A stretch of 64,000 nt of DNA from contig NZ_CP033970.1 of the NCBI RefSeq assembly GCF_003854935.1, positions 620,001 to 684,000 of the forward strand, written 5' to 3'. Both the position numbers and the translations under genes were made by a program. The stretch is from Cupriavidus pauculus. GTDB taxonomy: Bacteria; Pseudomonadota; Gammaproteobacteria; Burkholderiales; Burkholderiaceae. Position 1 is the stretch's first letter, and every line of letters starts with the position of its first letter. Below are positions 1 through 9,229 of this stretch, piece after piece. The notes under the pieces are model-generated. The model had not been told where the DNA came from and ran no database searches. It saw only the letters and a program-made list of their open reading frames with translations.

Positions 1-588
1 GCCCAGCAAGTGGCCGTCGACCCGCCCGACGCCAGCGGCGACGCGCCGGCGGCCTGGAGCTTCCTGGCGACCGGCTTCTGGAACATGCCCCGGCAGGAAG
101 GCAACTACGGCTCGGGCATCTTCGCCGCCGACCGTGGCGCGCTTCACCTGGAAGCGCGCATCAACTACGAGGCGCTGGACGCCAAGTCCGGCTTTATCGG
201 CTGGTCGTTCTCGGGCGGCGAGAAGATCCAGTACAAGGTGACGCCCATCGTCGGATTCGTGGCGGGCAGCGCCCACGGCCCCATTGCCGGCGTGGAGGCC
301 AGCCTGGCGGTCGGCAAGTTCGACTACTACATCGAAGCCGAATACCTGCCGGGAACGGGGTCCACCACGCCCTATACCTATGCCTGGAGCGAACTGGGCT
401 TCCGGCCGGTGCAATGGCTGCGGCTGGGGCTGGTCGCGCAGCGCACCCGCATCTACGGCGGCGACCGCGAGTTCCAGCGCGGCGGCATGCTGCAGCTCAC
501 GTACGGCAAGGTCACCGGCAGCGTGTACTGGTTCAACCCGAAGTCGCAGGAGCAGGTGGTGATTGCCGCGGTGACCGTGGCGTTCTAG
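1..588 (+). CDS. C-terminal part of a probable outer-membrane beta-barrel protein (5' end outside window)
   Basis: The frame is open from the first base, so the gene starts upstream; a GTG at 10 is only an internal codon. About 195 residues are visible, ending at a TAG at 586. The visible part alternates hydrophobic and polar residues, is rich in Tyr, Trp and Gly (for example FDYYIEAEYLPG, GSVYWFNP) and ends in Phe (VTVAF), the usual last residue recognised by the BAM machinery. This suggests outer-membrane strands, probably of a porin-like or uncharacterised barrel. I do not recognise a family. The next gene begins 135 bases downstream and has its own SOS promoter, so the two are probably not one operon. 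Confidence 0.55.
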   Translation, partial: AQQVAVDPPDASGDAPAAWSFLATGFWNMPRQEGNYGSGIFAADRGALHLEARINYEALDAKSGFIGWSFSGGEKIQYKVTPIVGFVAGSAHGPIAGVEASLAVGKFDYYIEAEYLPGTGSTTPYTYAWSELGFRPVQWLRLGLVAQRTRIYGGDREFQRGGMLQLTYGKVTGSVYWFNPKSQEQVVIAAVTVAF

Positions 589-646
589 CGGATTCGGCAC
601 GGTGCAAGGGACGTCCGCTTTTCGACCTTGCGGGACAAATGACGAA

Positions 647-666
647 TACTGTATATTTATACAGTA
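647..666 (+). promoter_or_regulatory. LexA (SOS) box
   Basis: The 20 bases TACTGTATATTTATACAGTA form a palindrome with 9 of 10 positions matching between arms and contain the classic CTGT-N8-ACAG core. The site covers a plausible -10 element (TATATT, 652-657) placed 18 bases after a TTGCGG (628-633), so LexA binding would block RNA polymerase. The unknown gene at 724 starts 57 bases downstream. The match is closer to the E. coli consensus than most boxes; function here is inferred. Confidence 0.8.
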
Positions 667-723
667 TCTCGTGGCTGCCGTTTCTGGCGCTGCGCGTCCT
701 CACCCCACATCGAAAAGGCCATC

Positions 724-1080
724 ATGTTCGTGGATCGCACCGAAATCATCAACGCCGCCAAAGCCCTGCGCGCCAGCCAGGAAGAATCCCGGTACAGCCG
801 CCTCGTCGCACTCGCGAACAAGCAGCTCAAGGCGATGCACAGCGCGATCCAGAAGGGCAAGGAAGAGTTCGAGACCACGCTGGTGCTGGAAATCAACGAA
901 GACAACCCCCAATCGGCACTGGAACCCCGCGCTCAACGGCTCGCCGACGACCTTCGCGCACAGGGCTATGCCGCCACGGTGAGCACGTTTGCCGAAGTGA
1001 ACACGGACCGTTTGAACTGGACGCCGAATATCACGGTCGTCATTGGGCTGGGGGAGATTGCGGAGGGGGTTGCGGCGTAG
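724..1080 (+). CDS. unknown 118-residue protein under SOS control
   Basis: The ATG at 724 follows an AAAAGGCC Shine-Dalgarno-like run by a few bases and opens a 118-residue frame. The protein has a helical N-terminal half (AAKALRASQEESRYSRLVAL, then Lys-rich KQLKAMHSAIQKGKEE) and a C-terminal half with alternating strands ending in ITVVIGLGEIAEG. No signal peptide, membrane segment or known motif is visible and I do not recognise the family. The only functional clue is the LexA box directly upstream, which predicts induction by DNA damage. It is followed by the convergent end of an autotransporter gene. Whether it acts in repair, cell-cycle delay or is a phage-derived leftover cannot be told. 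Confidence 0.72.
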   Translation: MFVDRTEIINAAKALRASQEESRYSRLVALANKQLKAMHSAIQKGKEEFETTLVLEINEDNPQSALEPRAQRLADDLRAQGYAATVSTFAEVNTDRLNWTPNITVVIGLGEIAEGVAA

Positions 1081-1158
1081 GGTTACCAGCGGGACAGGTC
1101 CGTTTTTCTCAGGCGGAGGGAGGGCGCCAGACGGGCCCGGCCCTCCCCCCATTCGCCG

Positions 1159-4062
1159 TTACCAGCGATAACGTACGCCGAGTTTGGCGCCGATTGCATT
1201 GCTGTCGCCGAAGTCCTGCACGCTGGTGCGCGCCAGCAGTTCGCCATAGACCGTGTAGCGGTCGTCATCCCAGTTCAGCGAAGCGCCGATGCCCAGGCCA
1301 GCCCACAGCGCCTGTTCCTTGCTGACGACGCTGAGGTCGGCCACGCGTGCCGACGTGCCGTGCAGGAAGTCGTAGTACAGGTTCGTGATGCCATAGACGT
1401 GCGAGCGGCTCGTCTTGCCGTTGCCGGCCGCCCACCTTGCCTCGTGGTTGAGCGACACGCCCAGGCGCGAGACCAGGCTGTTGCCGTTGTCGCGCGACAC
1501 GTTGGCGCCGTATTGGTCGGTGAAGGCGTCGAACCGCACCTGCGACCAGGCGAGCTGTGCCTGCGGCGTGATCGACCAGTTGCCGCCCAGCGCGAGCTGG
1601 TGGCCGGCTTCCAGGCTGGTGGCCACGCCGCTGCCCCGGTTGCCATTCGCCAGCTTGGTCGCCAGCGTCGACGAACGGATATCGGTGTCGTACCACGTCA
1701 CCGTTGCGCGGGCATCGACATAAGAACCATTGTTGCCGTACCACGTGGCCGTTCCGCCAAAGCCATAGCCAGTCGCATCGACCGAACCGTTGCCCAGCAT
1801 CGACGATACGTTGGAGTTGGCGATGCCGTAGTGGAAGGTGGGGCCTACCACCAGCGTGCCGGCGTCGTTCTGGATGACCGGGGCGTCAACACCGCCCTCG
1901 AACTTCCACATGCGGACGTTGTAGCTGGCGCTGGTGGTGCTGGTCGACGGGTCGACATGGGTGGTGGAGCCCTCCACACGCGCCCACGCGCCGCGGCCGA
2001 TGATCGGCTTGCCGGCGTCCTGCTCGGCCTGCACCGAGGCGTTCGGGGACCACGAGCGATTGCCCACGCGCTGCTGCAGCGTGCCAAGTTCGTTGAAGCG
2101 CTGCAATACGCTGGAATAGGCTTCATACAGCGGCACGGTCGGGGCCAGCAGCGGGGCCGCAGCGGTGGCCGTGCCCGAGTTGCCTGTCGGGGCTGTTTCG
2201 GCCAGCGTCGAACGCAGATACCAGTCGCCATCGTTGGGCGTCGATACGCCGTTCTTGGCCAGGCGATACGCATATGCACCCGCCAACACCGCCTGCTCGC
2301 CCTGATAGGTATAGTCGCCGGCCAGTGTGAAGGTGCCATGCGATGCGCCTTGCACGTCGATGATCTTGATCCCCTCGACGGTTGGGGCGCCGGTGCCGCC
2401 GACCTTGACGGCGCGGATCTGGCTGGTGCCAGACGTGTCGCCGGTGACCACCATGCGTCCGGTGGCCGAGCTATCGCCGCCAAATACCGTATTCACGCGC
2501 ACGGTGCCGCCATTGCCGATGTAGTTGCCGGCGATGGTCAGCACGCCCGCGCCGCCGCCCGGCGTGACCGTGCCGCTGTTGGTGACATTGCCGAAGATCG
2601 TGCCGCTGCCGGACAGCGTACCGGCAGCGTTGACCGTCACGGGGCTGGCGATCGAGCCATCGATGCCCAGCGTGCCGAGGTTGACGGTGGTCGGGCCGGT
2701 GTAGGAGCTGGCCGCCGTCAGCACCGTGGTGCCGGTGCCGTTCTGGGCCAGGCCGCCGGCACCGGAGACGATGCCGCCGTAGGTGTAGCTGTCCGAGCGG
2801 TTGAAGGCCAGCGTGGCGCCGTCATTGACGACGACATTGCTGGCCAGGCTGCCGCTGTTGCCGCCGTTGCCGATCTGCAGCGTGCCTTGTGCCACCGTCC
2901 ACGGCGTGGTCATCGTGCCGGTCCCGATCAGCGCCCACGTGCTGGTGCCGGTCTTGGTGAAGGTATCGAAATAGCGGTACTGTGCCGCGTCGCCGATGGT
3001 GGACACGTCGAACACGCTGTTGGTGGCGCCGCCAAGGCGGAAGGCGTCGTTGGTATCGGTGGCGCTGGCGACCACGTTGCCGATGATGTTGGAGCCGGCC
3101 TGCAGTTCGAGCGCAGAGACGCCTGTGCCGGTGGCAAATTCGATGGCATTCGCGTAGCCGGTGCCGGCGCGGATGGTGCCGGAGTTCAAGATCGTAATGG
3201 AAGGCGTGCCCGATTGAACATAGACCGCCACGTTGCCGACCCCGCCCTCGACAAGACCGGAGTTGTCGAGCGAGGCCCTGACACCGCCCGTGAAGCGGAT
3301 GCCGCGGCCACCGCCCGCGCCGCCGCTCAGGTCGGCACCGCCTCGAATGGTGCCTTGGTTGACGAGGCTGCTGCCCGTGGTCACGTTCACGTTGACGCCG
3401 ACTCCCGCCACCCCGCCAGTACCATCGCCTCCCACAATCAGACCCGTCGCCGAATTGACGAGATTTGCCCCGGTCGACAGCGACACGCCGGAACCCAAGC
3501 CGCTCACGCTCAGATCGGCGCCGGTCGCACTGCCTCCCTTGATCGAGCCATTGTTCACCAGGCTGGTGTTGGCCAGCACCGACACGGCTGCGCCGCCACC
3601 GCTGCCGGCCACCGTGGAGTCGCCGCCAGTCACGGTGCCATTGATGACAGCCTGGCCGCCGCCGTTGAGAACGAGCGCGGTGTTCGCCGTGGCGCCGGCC
3701 GTGCCGGCATAGTTCCCGTTAAAGATAAGCGGCGCCGCGGTCGACGTGACAAAGTTGCCCACGGCGGCATCATTCTTGGAGAGTACAAAGCCGTTCGTGT
3801 CGATCGTGATCGGCTTGGTGGGGGCCGGAACTGCCAGGACACCGGACACTGTAAAGCTCGCAGTCAGGCGAATGACCGCGCTCTGGTCCCCGTCAGCATT
3901 GGCCGCCGCCATGGCGGTCTGCAATTCGGCCAGGTTTGAGGCGAAGTACTCGCCGGCGGACGCCCCTATCGGAAATAGCAGTGCGACGCCGAGCGCGATA
4001 GCAGAAGCTTGCGGCGCGCACACCCCGGCGCGTCGCATTCCACGACAAATGTTGGACTGCAT
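1159..4062 (-). CDS. autotransporter (type Va) with beta-helical passenger and C-terminal barrel
   Basis: About 967 residues. I start at the ATG at 4062 (MQSNICRGMRRAG), because it is followed at once by a signal peptide ending ALLFPIGASAGEY; a longer open frame to 4218 lacks signal-peptide logic. The passenger (roughly residues 45-650) is a Gly/Asn/Thr/Ser-rich series of short strands with motifs such as LVNNGSIKGGS and a PATR-type repeat (GTTVLTAASSYTGPTTVNLG). The last ~270 residues form the translocator barrel, starting after RVEGSTTH and ending GVRYRW, a typical barrel end. It should be secreted through Sec and displayed on the surface. A second autotransporter lies 158 bases upstream on the same strand. 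Role (adhesion, aggregation) is inferred from the class only. Confidence 0.9.
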   Translation of the reverse strand: MQSNICRGMRRAGVCAPQASAIALGVALLFPIGASAGEYFASNLAELQTAMAAANADGDQSAVIRLTASFTVSGVLAVPAPTKPITIDTNGFVLSKNDAAVGNFVTSTAAPLIFNGNYAGTAGATANTALVLNGGGQAVINGTVTGGDSTVAGSGGGAAVSVLANTSLVNNGSIKGGSATGADLSVSGLGSGVSLSTGANLVNSATGLIVGGDGTGGVAGVGVNVNVTTGSSLVNQGTIRGGADLSGGAGGGRGIRFTGGVRASLDNSGLVEGGVGNVAVYVQSGTPSITILNSGTIRAGTGYANAIEFATGTGVSALELQAGSNIIGNVVASATDTNDAFRLGGATNSVFDVSTIGDAAQYRYFDTFTKTGTSTWALIGTGTMTTPWTVAQGTLQIGNGGNSGSLASNVVVNDGATLAFNRSDSYTYGGIVSGAGGLAQNGTGTTVLTAASSYTGPTTVNLGTLGIDGSIASPVTVNAAGTLSGSGTIFGNVTNSGTVTPGGGAGVLTIAGNYIGNGGTVRVNTVFGGDSSATGRMVVTGDTSGTSQIRAVKVGGTGAPTVEGIKIIDVQGASHGTFTLAGDYTYQGEQAVLAGAYAYRLAKNGVSTPNDGDWYLRSTLAETAPTGNSGTATAAAPLLAPTVPLYEAYSSVLQRFNELGTLQQRVGNRSWSPNASVQAEQDAGKPIIGRGAWARVEGSTTHVDPSTSTTSASYNVRMWKFEGGVDAPVIQNDAGTLVVGPTFHYGIANSNVSSMLGNGSVDATGYGFGGTATWYGNNGSYVDARATVTWYDTDIRSSTLATKLANGNRGSGVATSLEAGHQLALGGNWSITPQAQLAWSQVRFDAFTDQYGANVSRDNGNSLVSRLGVSLNHEARWAAGNGKTSRSHVYGITNLYYDFLHGTSARVADLSVVSKEQALWAGLGIGASLNWDDDRYTVYGELLARTSVQDFGDSNAIGAKLGVRYRW

Positions 4063-4220
4063 GGATCTACCCTTATATGTATTGTTTTTGCTACAAAGAC
4101 GTAGCGGGGGTGATGGTAGATCACGCCATGACGTTATGTAACGGCTGCAAGCGGAAGATGTCGCGGAACGGCTACGGTTATCAGCGTGGCCGAACCGCTC
4201 ACGTCCCGCCTGTTGCAACG

Positions 4221-7200
4221 CTAGAACCTCCAGCGCAAACCCACCGTGCCAGTGTGGTCCTGGTTGCCGCCGCCGAACTGGCCGGTATAGCGCAAGGCAA
4301 GCGTGGCCATGGGCGAGATGGCGAAGTCGGCGCGTAGTTCGGCCAACGCCGCGTTCTGCGCGATCGGCGCGCCAGTCACTGTGAACGGTTGGCTACCGTC
4401 GAAGGCGAGCGTGGTAGCCGGGCGGATATCGCCGAAAGCATGGCGCCAGCCCGCTCCGACGTAGACTGCCGCGTCAGTACCAGCCACCCGGCCACGCGCG
4501 CTGGTACGCAAGCCAAGCGTGGTCGTGGTCAGCGTGTTGCTGTCGCCGGGGCTGTGCAGCGCCGCCGAGCCGCCCGTTTCCGCAAAGCTGCGCGTGCGTG
4601 TGTCGCTCCAGGCCACGCCGGCGTACGGTTCGAGCTGGGTGGCCGCCGATAGCGGCATGGCGAAGCCAGCTTCCGTAAAGACTTGCGCCGTGCTGGCGTG
4701 ATAGCTGGCCGTCAGGGACTGTACCGTGCTGCCGCCCAGATTCGCCTGCCGGTCCGTGTCGGCGTCGTGCCAGCTATAGGCGGTGCCGAACAGCCACTTG
4801 AGCTTGCCGCCGCCGAGCGTGAACGCGCGGCCCCCATACAGCGTGGCGCTGAACGAATCCGTGATCGCGCGCGAGGATCGCTCGCTCACGCGCAGCGTGC
4901 TATTGGCGTAACCGAACGCTCCGCCCACTCGCCAGCCCTGCCCCACTGCGCCATCGCCACCGAGATAGAATCCGCCGGTCTGCTGGCTTGCGGACGCTGC
5001 ATCAGCGCTCCCGTGGAAGCGTTGCCAGTTGCCCAGTACCTCCACCCACAGCGGCTGGGCAGCGGAGATAGGCATCGCAGCGGCCGGCACGGCGCCGCCC
5101 AGCTGCGCAATCGGCGCGCCGGGCAGCATGCCGGCAGACAGGCTGTCGTTCAGATGCGCGACCGGCACCGCCCGTGCCCCACCCGCCAGGGTCATCAAGC
5201 CCGTCGCCACGCTGGCGTGCGCTTCGCCGGAGAGACTGTCGAAGACGGCAGGCGGCGCACCCGCAGGCAACGTCACCACGGCTTCGTGCACGGGGTTGCT
5301 GTCCGGCAAGGTCTCCAGTGCGTTGGCCACGGCACGCTGGTTGCCCGTCACGGCCGCATCGGCAAAGCGCATCGGACGCGGGGTGGCACCGCCCGTGCCG
5401 CCCGTGCCGCCCGTGCCGGCGCCCGGGGCCGGATCGACCGGCGAACCCGGTTCCGGCGCCGTGACATCTTTGCGCGTGAGCGCCAGCGTGACCTCGTTGG
5501 CGCCATAGGTCAGGGTCGGTTCAAGGAACGCGTAGTTGGAGGCCGTCGAGGCAAAACGCCCCTGCAGCGCCCCGGCAGTCAGGATGGTGTAGCGACGGGT
5601 GGACGCAAAGTTGCCGTCAGGGCCCACATGGACCGCCGCACCCGCGAGCGTCGCCGTGCCGCTGACCGCCACGCGATCACTTGCCGACGAAGCTGGATCG
5701 GCCTCGATGCGATAGGTCGAGCCGGCGGCCAGCGTCAGGTCGCCATGCACGGTCAGCGTGCCGATGGAGTTGCCTGGGGCCAGCGTGCCGCCCGACGCAA
5801 TCACGGTATTGCCCACGCTGCCCACCCCGCCGAGCGTCGCACCGTTGTTGACCGTGACCGCGCCCATCACACTGCCATTCACCGCCAGCGTGCCCGCGTT
5901 GACCGTCGTCGCACCGGTATAGGTGTTGGCACCGCTCAAGGTCAGCGTGCCAGTGCCCACCTTGATGAGCCCCCCGCCGCTGCCGCCCCCCGCACCGCCA
6001 TCCTCGATCGTGCCGCTCACTGTCGTCGAGGCATTGTCACCACCCACCGTGAGCATGTTCCGACCAAGCTGGAAGCGGCCTGCCCCTGCAATGGCGCCGG
6101 CACTGATCCGGTGGTCAAGCGTCGGACCGAACGTGCCTGAGAAATCGACCCGGCCACCTGCCTCCGCGACGAGCGAGGCGTTGCCGCCGGTACTCCAGCC
6201 CCAGAATTCGGTCAGGCTGCCGCTACGGGTGGTGACCCGGCTGCTGCCGCCATTGCTGCCTTCCTGGAACGACATCGTGCCGCCGTCGTTGACGATGGTG
6301 GCATTGGCCGCCGTGCTGCTGCCCAGCAGATAGGTGAAGCCGCCGAGGTTCGTCACCTGCGCGTTGCCGAGCGTCCCGGCGCCGAAAAGCTGGATGTAGC
6401 CGGACCGATTGGTGACCTGACGTCCGCCGAGGTCAAAGTTGCCGTACAGGCGCAGCGTGGCGCCCCCGTCCACACTCACCGCCCCTGTGCCGAGCGCACC
6501 GTTGACATTGGCGCTTAGCATGCCGGCATTGACCTGCGTGCCGCCCGAATAGGTGTTCACGGCGTTCAGATCCAGCGTACCGCCCCCGGTCTTGGCGAGG
6601 CTGCCTGCACCGTCGATCGCACCGCTGTGGGTCAGCGTGCCGTTCGCGACCTCGAAGGTGCCGCCATCCGCGCCCAGCGTGGTGGCCCGCGCGGTCGTCA
6701 TGGTTGCCGTGGTCCGCAGCGTGCCGCCGTTCAGCGCCAGCGTGCCGGCTGCGTCGCCGAGGTTGGCGTCCGAGGCAACCGCCAGGGTGCCGCCCAGGAT
6801 TTTCCAGTTCGTGACGTCGGTATTGGTCCCGGCAAGCGTCCAGACCGACGCACCAATCTTCTCGAAATGCTCGAAACCGCGGTAAAGGCCAGCGTTGCCA
6901 ATGCCGCCGGCAAGCGTGGAAGTGCCAGTGTCGCCGGCCAGCACGAATGTGTCGTCTGTGCCGTTGGCCTCGATTGTTCCCACGGCGCTGTTGGTCCAGA
7001 ACTCGAAACGGTTTCTACCGTTCGTGAACTGGACAGCGGCCGCGCCGAAGCCGCCTGACAGGATGGTCCCCTTGTTGACGATGGTCAGGTTGCTGCCGCG
7101 CACGCCCACGCCAGACGCGCCTGCGGTGCCGAAGTTGGCACGCGAACCATCGTTGTTCATGCCGCCCAGGCCACCGGCGCCCCCGGAGCCCCCTGCGATC

Positions 7201-8102
7201 GTGCCCTCGTTGAGCAGCGTTGAGCCGCTGGCGAGCTCCATGCCGGTGCCGCCCTTGCCGCCGCTGCCGCCTTGGCTGGCGTACAGGTCGTAGACACCGT
7301 CTCCGCCCGATCCCCCTGCCCCGCCGCCGCCCCCGAACACGACCGCACTTGCTTCGATATGGACGGTGGCCGCACTGGTCACCGACATGCCGACGCCGCC
7401 GTCGCCGCCGTTGCCCGCGCCCTGGAAGTTTGCCGTCGGCTTGGAACCGCCGCCATTGCCACCATTGCCGCCTCGGCCGGCGGACACCACGGCGCCCGCC
7501 TTGACCGCGATTTCCGCACCGCCAGCGTGGACCACGCCATACCCGCCCTCGCCGCCACCGCCCCCCGCGCCCAGGTAGGCCGCAGGCGGCGACGACGCAT
7601 CGCTACCGCCGTTGCCGCCCGTGCCGCCGCTCCCGCCCAGGATCGCGGTAGAAATGGCAAGCGGTGCAGAGCCGACGATCAAGCCGTCCGCGCCACCGCC
7701 GCCGCCACCACCGCCACTGGCCGCAAACGCGAGGTTGTCGAAGGCACCGTCGCCGCCATTGCCGCCGCTTTGCCCCGGTGCGGTCCCTGCTGCGCCGGCT
7801 GTATTGCCGGGCACTGTCATGTACTGGCTGATGCCGCCTTGGCCGCCGGCTGCATTGCGCGCGCCACCGCCGCCACCCGTGCCATCCCCGTCCAGGACGG
7901 TCGGTCCGTTCTGGCCAGACGCGCCCTGGGCGAAGCCGCCCAATCCGCCTGGTGTTGGAGCGCTATACCCGCCGGCACCGCCATTGCCACCGGCGGCTTG
8001 CACCGGCGTCGCGGCGAGGGACATCGAGAGAATGGAAACGGCGCTAGCAATGGCGCGCAAGCACGGCTGTTCACCGGCGGCGAGGCGTAAGCGTTTTGTC
8101 AT
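4221..8102 (-). CDS. autotransporter with PGRS-like Gly/Asn-rich passenger
   Basis: About 1293 residues from the ATG at 8102 (MTKRLRLAAGEQ), which leads into a signal peptide ending SLAATPVQAAGG; there is no clear Shine-Dalgarno, and the frame stays open to 8264, so the start is uncertain. Residues ~40-370 are dominated by GGNGG, GGAGG and GGSGG triplets, resembling mycobacterial PE_PGRS domains and predicting a polyglycine-type or beta-helical stalk. Then follow beta-helix strands with two PATR-like repeats (SGANTYTGATTVNAGTLAVN), a GGTGGTGG linker, and an autotransporter barrel of ~280 residues ending LRWRF. It is tandem with the autotransporter at 1159-4062 but the passengers differ strongly. 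Probably a surface adhesin or matrix protein. Confidence 0.87.
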   Translation of the reverse strand: MTKRLRLAAGEQPCLRAIASAVSILSMSLAATPVQAAGGNGGAGGYSAPTPGGLGGFAQGASGQNGPTVLDGDGTGGGGGARNAAGGQGGISQYMTVPGNTAGAAGTAPGQSGGNGGDGAFDNLAFAASGGGGGGGGADGLIVGSAPLAISTAILGGSGGTGGNGGSDASSPPAAYLGAGGGGGEGGYGVVHAGGAEIAVKAGAVVSAGRGGNGGNGGGSKPTANFQGAGNGGDGGVGMSVTSAATVHIEASAVVFGGGGGAGGSGGDGVYDLYASQGGSGGKGGTGMELASGSTLLNEGTIAGGSGGAGGLGGMNNDGSRANFGTAGASGVGVRGSNLTIVNKGTILSGGFGAAAVQFTNGRNRFEFWTNSAVGTIEANGTDDTFVLAGDTGTSTLAGGIGNAGLYRGFEHFEKIGASVWTLAGTNTDVTNWKILGGTLAVASDANLGDAAGTLALNGGTLRTTATMTTARATTLGADGGTFEVANGTLTHSGAIDGAGSLAKTGGGTLDLNAVNTYSGGTQVNAGMLSANVNGALGTGAVSVDGGATLRLYGNFDLGGRQVTNRSGYIQLFGAGTLGNAQVTNLGGFTYLLGSSTAANATIVNDGGTMSFQEGSNGGSSRVTTRSGSLTEFWGWSTGGNASLVAEAGGRVDFSGTFGPTLDHRISAGAIAGAGRFQLGRNMLTVGGDNASTTVSGTIEDGGAGGGSGGGLIKVGTGTLTLSGANTYTGATTVNAGTLAVNGSVMGAVTVNNGATLGGVGSVGNTVIASGGTLAPGNSIGTLTVHGDLTLAAGSTYRIEADPASSASDRVAVSGTATLAGAAVHVGPDGNFASTRRYTILTAGALQGRFASTASNYAFLEPTLTYGANEVTLALTRKDVTAPEPGSPVDPAPGAGTGGTGGTGGATPRPMRFADAAVTGNQRAVANALETLPDSNPVHEAVVTLPAGAPPAVFDSLSGEAHASVATGLMTLAGGARAVPVAHLNDSLSAGMLPGAPIAQLGGAVPAAAMPISAAQPLWVEVLGNWQRFHGSADAASASQQTGGFYLGGDGAVGQGWRVGGAFGYANSTLRVSERSSRAITDSFSATLYGGRAFTLGGGKLKWLFGTAYSWHDADTDRQANLGGSTVQSLTASYHASTAQVFTEAGFAMPLSAATQLEPYAGVAWSDTRTRSFAETGGSAALHSPGDSNTLTTTTLGLRTSARGRVAGTDAAVYVGAGWRHAFGDIRPATTLAFDGSQPFTVTGAPIAQNAALAELRADFAISPMATLALRYTGQFGGGNQDHTGTVGLRWRF

Positions 8103-8508
8103 GCAGATTTGTGGCCGGCCAGGCCGGCGACCCTTTTTCCCTGCGCGGCCGCCAGCTGGTTGCCAGCTATGCACGCGCCATCGTCGTTTTAGTTTTTGCG
8201 GTCGGACTCCCGTGCGAACGGTCGTGGCTTGGGCATCAACCCGAGCCATGCACAAGGAGGCCATCCTCGAAGCGGGATTTTCTCAACTCCGACGGTGGAA
8301 AGATACGCTTTGCCGACCTGTCACCCTGATGCCTGCCCTGGTTGTCGCTTTTGAACGACTCCGCTTCAGTGGTTCAGACGCGCGGCAGATGGGTTGCGAC
8401 AGTCGGTCAGCCGCGTCGCCTCACTGGTGCTGTAACGCGCTACCGCTCGCCCTCAACTCCCCCGCCAACCGCCTATACTCCCATCGTCCCTTCACCCCTT
8501 GATGAACT
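8103..8508. other. intergenic region between divergent autotransporter and ArsR-like genes
   Basis: These 406 bases hold no convincing gene. A TATACT at 8474-8479 could be the -10 of the gene at 8509, without a good -35. I see no clear promoter for the minus-strand autotransporter and no strong palindrome. Confidence 0.5.
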
Positions 8509-9198
8509 ATGGAATACGCTCCTGCCATCAGCCAGCTTGCTGGCCTGCTTGCCGATCCCGGCCGGGCGGCGATGCTCTGGGCGCTGATGGACGGTAGTGC
8601 GCGGCCGGCGGGGGAGCTGGCGGCGATTGCCGGGTTGTCGGCGTCGTCCACCAGCGGCCATCTGGCGCGGTTGTCGGAAGGCGGGTTGCTGGCCGTGGAA
8701 TCGCGCGGTCGCAACCGGTATTACCGGCTGGCGGCGCCGGAGATCGGGGTGGCGATCGAGGCACTTGCGACGGCGTCGCTGGCCAGCCAGCCGCCGCGTC
8801 TGCGGGCTGTGCCGGTGTCGCGCGCCACGCCGCCCGCGTTGCGGCAGGCGCGCACCTGCTACGACCATCTTGCCGGGGAACTTGCGGTGGGGCTGTTCGA
8901 ACGAATGTCGCAGGCAGGGTGGCTGGCCGTGGCGGGCACGCGCGTGGATCTGACGGCCGATGGCTCGCAGGCGCTGGCGCTGCTGGGCATCGACCTGGCC
9001 GCCGCGCGGCGCAAGCGGCGGCAGTTTGCGTGCACGTGCCCGGACTGGAGCGAGCGCAAGCCGCATCTGGGCGGCGCGCTCGGTGCCGCCCTGCTGGAGA
9101 CCATGCTCGACAAAGGCTGGATCGAACCGACCCGCACGTCGCGCGCGTTGCGCGTGACGCCGCGCGGGCATCGTGAAATCGTAAAAGTGGCCGCATGA
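8509..9198 (+). CDS. ArsR-like winged-helix transcriptional regulator
   Basis: The protein has 229 residues. An N-terminal winged helix-turn-helix spans about residues 8-80 (ADPGRAAMLWALMDG, AGLSASSTSGHLARLSEGGL, ESRGRNRYYRL), the ArsR fold that recognises operator DNA as a dimer. The C-terminal half carries ARTCYDHLAG (Cys117) and ACTCPDWSERKPHLGG (Cys175, Cys177), a signature often seen in a long subgroup of ArsR-type proteins; the cysteines could sense metal or redox state, but the ligand is unknown. The gene is divergent from the glycine-rich autotransporter and is followed 31 bases later by an acidic protein gene on the same strand. Confidence 0.85.
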   Translation: MEYAPAISQLAGLLADPGRAAMLWALMDGSARPAGELAAIAGLSASSTSGHLARLSEGGLLAVESRGRNRYYRLAAPEIGVAIEALATASLASQPPRLRAVPVSRATPPALRQARTCYDHLAGELAVGLFERMSQAGWLAVAGTRVDLTADGSQALALLGIDLAAARRKRRQFACTCPDWSERKPHLGGALGAALLETMLDKGWIEPTRTSRALRVTPRGHREIVKVAA

Positions 9199-9229
9199 AC
9201 GGAGACCACTGGCCACCAAGGAGCCACGG

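Noticed and set aside
1081-1169. Duplicated TTACCAGCG at 1082 and 1159, as if the autotransporter gene end were repeated
   Set aside because: Only nine to ten bases match, no flanking similarity; likely coincidence.
1360-3939. An 859-codon open frame on the plus strand, antisense to the first autotransporter
   Set aside because: High-GC DNA with G/C third positions leaves antisense frames open; the translation is Arg/Ala/His-rich without any family signal and the minus-strand protein is clearly real.
7612-8502. Proline-rich plus-strand frame over the Gly-rich passenger
   Set aside because: It is the reverse complement of GGN repeats; GGC/GCC codons read as proline on the other strand.
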